Assembly: GCA_036924285.1 (NCBI GenBank)
Contig: JAYKYS010000004.1
Span: 27,808,001-27,872,000 of the forward strand
DNA from: Asterella californica
Taxonomy: Eukaryota; Streptophyta; Marchantiopsida; Marchantiales; Aytoniaceae
Length of the DNA stretch: 64,000 nucleotides
Direction of reading: 5' to 3'
Shown here piece after piece: positions 58,261-64,000 of the stretch (within the stretch, counting starts at the first letter, position 1; each line of letters begins with the position of its first letter). A program made the position numbers and the translations under genes. Below the pieces are notes generated by a model, which had not been told where the DNA came from, ran no database searches, and saw only the letters and a list, made by a program, of their open reading frames with translations.

Positions 58261-59895
58261 GAATGAGAGCGATCTCAAAATCTGTGCAATTCAGTCACTA
58301 GTCGACGATCGTCGACCAACGAAGAATAGCAAAGAAGAAAATACAGGATAAGCACGTCAGTCTCTCGCAGAGGAGAGGTACGGAGAGGCAAGGCACCCCC
58401 TTTGGCCTGGGCTCTGCTACGCAACAACACTCGATGGGAGAGGAGGGAAAGAGAAAGGGACCGGTAGGAAGAGGGTCCAAGAAGAGAGGCAGAGAACGGA
58501 CAACGAGTTCTCGGGCAAACCCCCATAGACCAAAAAGAAGCCAGCCACGAGCCAAGCACCACGTCCGTGAATTAGGGTTCCCACTACTTTTCTTTCGTTT
58601 CTCACTCGACGCCAGAGTTTGAGTTTCCTCTCTCAACTCGGACAGGTACCAGAGAAGGACTGAAACTCGGTGCAGTCCTCTTTCCAACATATTACGGAGG
58701 ACCAGACTTCTTGTTGCCAGTAGCCGATGAGCTGTCAATCAAATGCTACTGCTTATATGCACTCCGCGATGGACTTCTTGCTAACTTTGGAGTAAACCGA
58801 TGTGCTAAACTTGGCGAGAGTTTTGGAAGAGAATCGCCCGACTTCCTTACACCCCTTCCACAAGAAGCCGGTGATTTATCCGGTAGCCTTTAGCTACCAG
58901 CCCACCGCTGTGAAGCGTGGGGATATAAGTAACCTGCTGATGCAGGTGATAGATCCTAAACGAGTACCATTACCAGTTACAGTAAGTAATCTTACCAATC
59001 AAGGTCCATTACAACTCGTATGCGGATCCCTTTACACAGGTCATCTATTTTGGTACAAACCGCCTGTCAGCCTCGGTCGGGGGCGGGATCTGGCGAATTC
59101 GGCCGGTAAGATGTGTACCCGGTTACTGACTTGCATGGAACAGACGGATAGCCGGCTTGGAGGAAAACCGTGATTTTCAAGGCGCCATCATAATCTACAG
59201 TGGGCCATCCTGCCGCTAAACGAGCATAGTAAACATGACTTGCTTTTCGCTTTTGGGTAAAGCTTCCTTCGCTTGTTGCTATGAAGGGAAAGGACCATGA
59301 TTTATATTTCAGAGATTTATTTATTTTTCTTTAACGGAACTCATAGTTTCCACTCTTGCTTGATAGGACTTCATACCTAGAATCGGCTGTTCTGCCGGTG
59401 ACAAAGCTAACCTGGTAATCATGTGGTCAATTTCACACAAAACGGTTGTATGTATGGAAAGTTGAAACTCTTCTCAAAAGTCTACAATTCTGTTTAGTTG
59501 TTTGGATGATGTGGAGATATCAAGTGCTCGCATGTGTCAGAGTCTAATCGGTTTAGTCTCGATGCATGTCTGAAATCTAAGAAGCATGAAAAAAGAAAAA
59601 AAGTCTAAAATTTTGCTTAGTTGTTTGGATGTTGTGGAGAAGTCACGTGCTTGAGTCTAATTAGTTTAACCTCGAGGTATGTGCAAAATCCATGAGATTG
59701 TCGAAATAATAATTGTGATTGTAAGCTGTTCATTATTGGAAACTCTGTATCGCAGATGAAAGTCCGATCAAGTAAAAGACTTTTGTCCGAGGACAATTCA
59801 TGCGAATAAGCAAAAAAAGGACTGTCCAAGCAATTGTCCGTCTATTTTACTCCAAACGAATAAGTTGAGAGTAATTTTAAGCTAAACTTGGCATT
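58261..59895. other. eRF3 upstream region and spacer
   Basis: The first ~450 bp should hold the eRF3 5' UTR and promoter (CT-rich on the coding strand); no clear TATA box was seen. An ORF at 58802-59173 (123 aa) has no recognisable motif and I do not call it a gene. Confidence 0.4.
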
Positions 59896-59899
59896 CTAT

Positions 59900-62360
59900 A
59901 TCGTTATCGTGTTTGGTACGGCTCTTGTGTGAAATTCTCGTAGAACTTAGGATGTGTTTCTTTTTCTATGTTGCGTGAACTTTATTACGTAACTCATCAA
60001 ATGGTGTGATGAGTGCCACGTCGCGATAATCTATCTCAGTGATCATATGATAGTAAAAGGTACTAAATCAACCATCTGTGCGTGTTCACTTCAGTGGTCC
60101 TTGTCACCGAATTTAGATAGAAAATGATAGGTCGAGGGTTCTTGAGACATTCTATCTTAACGGGTGATTCGTGAGGATTTCTTGATGTTCTGCATGACCA
60201 AATGAAGAACAATGAGAGTGGTGGTTATGGACGGAGGTATGATACCGGCTCCAGATCTTCTTTTCTCGAATCCGTTTCGCATCAACCTTCATTACATCCA
60301 TCGCGATCACTTTCGACAATGATTAGTTGTGTATTTTGACGACAAATTCATGGAGAGGATGATGGACTTACAACTTTTGGTGATCTTTCCGATTGTTACA
60401 TACGGAGAGACTTGGGATCTGACGGTGTACATCTTGTTGTGACGAAGAATGGATCTCAACTACACAGCCAACGCTCCTTTCAACGTCTTGGTCAATATTC
60501 AGTGTCACTATAGACCAAAGATTAATCATATGGCATGGATCATGATGAACTTTGGGGAAGAATAATTCAACCGAGTGATAACTTCAACGTTTTCTTTTCT
60601 CGTATCTTTCATTATAAATCATTTTCAGGTTGTAATATTGACTCTATATTAGTCGATGACTCAACTATTTCATTATAGTTGAGCGCCTCTACGTATTTAT
60701 GTTCTGTAAAGAATCCTTCAACATGTATCAAGGATTTTATTATTCTTTCTAATATTAGTGATATCTAGTGTTTTCTTGGGTGTAACAATTCGTTCTAATG
60801 ATAAAAGACGAGTGAGAAAAAGATAAACCAAAAGCTCTTTTTACTTTCATTGGTCGACTTTTGGACCGATGGTGTTCTAACTGATCCTCACGATGTTTTC
60901 TGTATTTTCAAGAATCTTCAAAGATCGATTTGCACGAAAAAGGATATGGTTGGAAAGCTCTCGAGCATGGCTACAATCAGAGCTAAGAATCGAATGATTT
61001 CATGGAGGATTGATGACGTTATGATCGATTGAGTGGAGGGGGGTATAATTCATACCCACTATTACGTTTATGGTTGTTCTGAGAGACTTGTAAGGAGCTT
61101 TGAGCTTCAGTTGGGTTGGAGAGCTAACGACGAGTTGGTCGTTTTGAAATCAATTTCAGCCGATTCTTGATCGATTTGACCGATTTCATTGATCGAGTTG
61201 ATCGATTGATCAATTTTAGCCGATTCTTGATCTTGACTCACATAAAGGATTGTGAACTGATCGATTGAAATTGAGATGTGCAGACGTGATGAGACGAGTA
61301 TTACGAACTATGACAATCACGGGAGATTGACTATTTTTTGAGTTTTGGATCGAATTTCTGAGTGAAACTTTCCAAGATGGAAGTATGATTTATCAATAAG
61401 ATATATGAGAAGTTTCATCTTTAATAGTCAAATAGGTTTTTCAGGGTCTTGGATCAAATGTACATGGGTCTGTAAAGCTCTTAAGTTAGCACAGATTACG
61501 ATTTGATCCATATTTGAGAGTTGGTTTGAGATTTTGACATGGAAATTGTTCAAGATAAGAGTGAAGGATCCAATAAAGCTTCCTGTGAAGTTTGTTCTTC
61601 ATTAATCAACTGATTTGAGAGAACTGAGGTCTCAAAGTTCAGAGAAGCTTTTGTTATTAACGAGTTCGGGTATCCGATCACATCTATTGTGATCTTTTGG
61701 TTCATTTTGGGCAATTGGAGATGAGTTTGTTGTTGAAACTATCATGTCTGCATACAACTCGACATTGTGAAGATGTGAGATTTATTTCATCTCTTCGTGG
61801 TGAAGAAGATCGGAGTCATGATGAGTCATAAGCCACAGTTTGGATTTTTAGAGCTGTTAGGTATCGTCATCGTTGGTGCTATGTTATGATCTGAGTAATG
61901 CCTTGAAGCATGCATGCTTTATCTTGCTGGAATGCTTAGAAGACCATGATTTACAACAAGTTGTATTGGGACTCTATCAAGTTTAGTTGAGTGATCCTAG
62001 AGCATCTTTCGGTGAGTTGTGACGGTCAGATTGATGAGCAACTAGCGTCGCTGGAAGCTACTAAGTCATGCTTCCATTATTATAGAGTTATTTTCAGTTA
62101 AATAGTACAGAGTTGAGTATTTCATATAGAGCACAAAAGAATCTATTTGGAACACGGTTTTTACAACTTATACATACTTTTGGATTATAACAAGCTTTAA
62201 TCTTAAATCGAAGGAGTACAAGATCACTTGTGCTAGAATAATAGATAGAGAACATTTGGGTTGAAATTTCAAGGTTTAGGGCCAACCTATTCAAGCCACA
62301 TACCTCTACACAGCCATATACTTAGAGTATTCTTAGACCAAAAAACACGTTATGGGACAT
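59900..62360 (+). repeat. Dispersed repeat, copy B (~2.45 kb)
   Basis: Colinear with copy A at 18355-20740, same strand, with many substitutions and small indels. The region equivalent to 18677-19096 has extra stops here (TGG to TGA after HFRQ, and one after NFGEE). Ends near CCTCTACACAGCCATATACT ... ACACGTTAT. Confidence 0.7.
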
Positions 62361-64000
62361 CCTGTTAAGAAGTAGAGACTTCCACTTAGTTATTTTCCTT
62401 TCATGCTCTTGAATCTAGAACAAAGCGCGACTGCACGAGCTACAGTTGCTGTCTACTCAAGACGTCGAGCATGTGTTTGCAGGAGGTCACTGAAGGACTA
62501 CCTAAGCAGAAATTTTCAGTGCTTTATGTTTCGAATAACAATAAATACTTTATGAACGACATCTGACTAGGTTTGGAGCGGTTTCTTGTAACTCGTAAAG
62601 CTTCCTTGTATATCTTGATTTTTGTCTAATAATCATATTGTATTTTATTATGCGCTATTTCTTTTCTACTGCATGTGACGATTTCTCATGGCACTTGAAC
62701 ATGTTTCTCCTATATCTAATTGTCACGATCTTGCTATAGCTCTGCTTTGTGTTCAAATTTTGCATGAGAGAAACAACTCGGTTTTTAAGATCAGCAACGC
62801 TTCTCGACTACACTCCAAAATCTTTCCAATTCTCGTCTTTATACAAGTGTTCAACCAATGTTTCATACAAAAGAGTCTCCATATCCGTCTGTGTCTAGCT
62901 ACTGAACACGAGTGTTTGAACATACCTTGTGACGCACACTCAATCATAAATGCAGGATGACATGGAGTCTACACTTCACACGTCAATTCTTTTTTTGCTT
63001 CCCAAGCAACCCAAAAATAGATGGGTGAAAGTCTATCAAGTCTCCGTCGAAATAAACTTGGGTAGAACTACGCGCGTAATATTTGCAAAACTCTGCACGA
63101 GACATCACACTTTTTCTCATTTCTTCCTCAAAAAGTTCCGCTTAGAAACATCTCGCAATACATGAAAGTTGAGATAGAGTTTGTAGTGACAAATAAATCT
63201 CATAAATCATGCTCGATTCAGATGGACATAATTCTCTTGAATTTCTCTGTTTGGGGTGAATGAGACATAATCTACATAGTAGAGCTCAATAAATGAAATA
63301 ACCTAGAGAACCACTTTCTGTAGATAAAAGCTATTTTTTCCGTCTGGACTGAATATCAAAGAATTGCGCTACTCATGATGGTGGTGAATATCATTGTATG
63401 GCACCTTTTATGTGTATATTTCTCAAAATATTGAGTCGTAAAACCATCATTGTGCGAAATAGTGTATAACACACGTCTTCTGTATTGTTACGCATAAGCT
63501 CTTCCACTAAGCAAGTTGATATTTCATGTAGCGGTTCATTCTACAACCATCAGTTGCAGTTCTAAGTTACCACTAGGATGAGTGGTTCTTTCGTTGTACT
63601 CATTCCACATGCCTCATGAAGAATCAAGAGCATTTTCTTTAACCTTTGAAATTCAAACATAATGCACGCACTAGAGTGCATAACATAATACAAGACACGA
63701 CCAAAAAATGATACGTAAAGGATGTGTTGGGAAGTGTTTAGAACTTGAAAGCTAGTTTATTTGCATTTTCTCCTGAATTTTTGCACTCGTGGCATCTTCT
63801 TCGAACCTCGTTTGTTAAAGAGAACTGCATTAGTTTGTGTACCCAACAAAAATGGGCAAGTAATCTGGCATGATAGGTCCCATTGTCTTGAGAACGTTGT
63901 AAAGAATGCAATGTGATTGCGGAGTTATGCATTTGTTATGCATTTGCTTCAGAAAGATCGATTGTGAATATATCTCTTTCGATTATGACTTCATCATAAA
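62361..64000. other. AT-rich spacer, no gene recognised
   Basis: Short ORFs only, none with a motif. No element boundary seen. Confidence 0.45.

Noticed and set aside
58802..59173. 123-codon ORF upstream of eRF3
   Set aside because: No motif, no promoter signal, no related sequence in the window; likely chance.

Overview
The window looks like nuclear DNA of a land plant or streptophyte alga. It holds one intron-rich eukaryotic housekeeping gene (translation release factor eRF3, 15 coding exons) in a sea of plant-type retrotransposons, a Helitron and AT-rich spacer. A bryophyte such as a liverwort is my best guess from the style of the Ty3/gypsy elements, but nothing here proves the species. 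No CRISPR, operon or other prokaryotic organisation is present.

Layout. 1-5969: 3' part of a Ty3/gypsy element whose polyprotein is, in one reading frame, aspartic protease - DNMT3-like cytosine-5 DNA methyltransferase - (UAG) - reverse transcriptase - RNase H - integrase - PHD finger, then a 397-bp LTR. 5976-6084: start of a second copy of that LTR. 6085-8163: a second gypsy family, reduced to gag remnant, protease and the first residues of RT (non-autonomous). 9.3-17.0 kb: minus-strand retroelement material (gag with zinc knuckle, PBS, LTR edge, and a long accessory ORF with four in-frame TAGs), saturated with the hexamer GTCTTC/GAAGAC. 18.36-20.74 and 59.9-62.36 kb: two diverged copies of a 2.4-kb dispersed repeat. 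21.64-22.49: a rearranged second fragment of the methyltransferase element. 24.1-36.8: a decayed gypsy element of the 6-8 kb family, split by a young complete Athila/Tat-like element (27192-35961) with matching LTRs and a 4-bp target duplication. 36.8-41.3: AT-rich DNA with no gene seen. 42.7-47.7: minus-strand Helitron (Rep, PIF1-like helicase, RPA-like OB-fold gene). 52496-58260: the eRF3 gene on the minus strand, intact. The rest is spacer and repeats.

Main point. The methyltransferase element carries a complete set of C5-methyltransferase motifs in an uninterrupted reading frame, plus a canonical PHD finger where other gypsy elements carry a chromodomain. The UAG between the methyltransferase and RT sits in a tobamovirus-type readthrough context (UAG CAG UCA). 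Retrotransposon-borne DNMTs are known from charophytes and dinoflagellates; the PHD finger and the leaky-stop architecture make this copy worth a closer look. It is not fully competent: the RT box reads YIDN, and a TGA lies before RT.

The other elements show progressive decay by frameshift and nonsense mutation. eRF3 is the only gene I consider confidently functional for the host.
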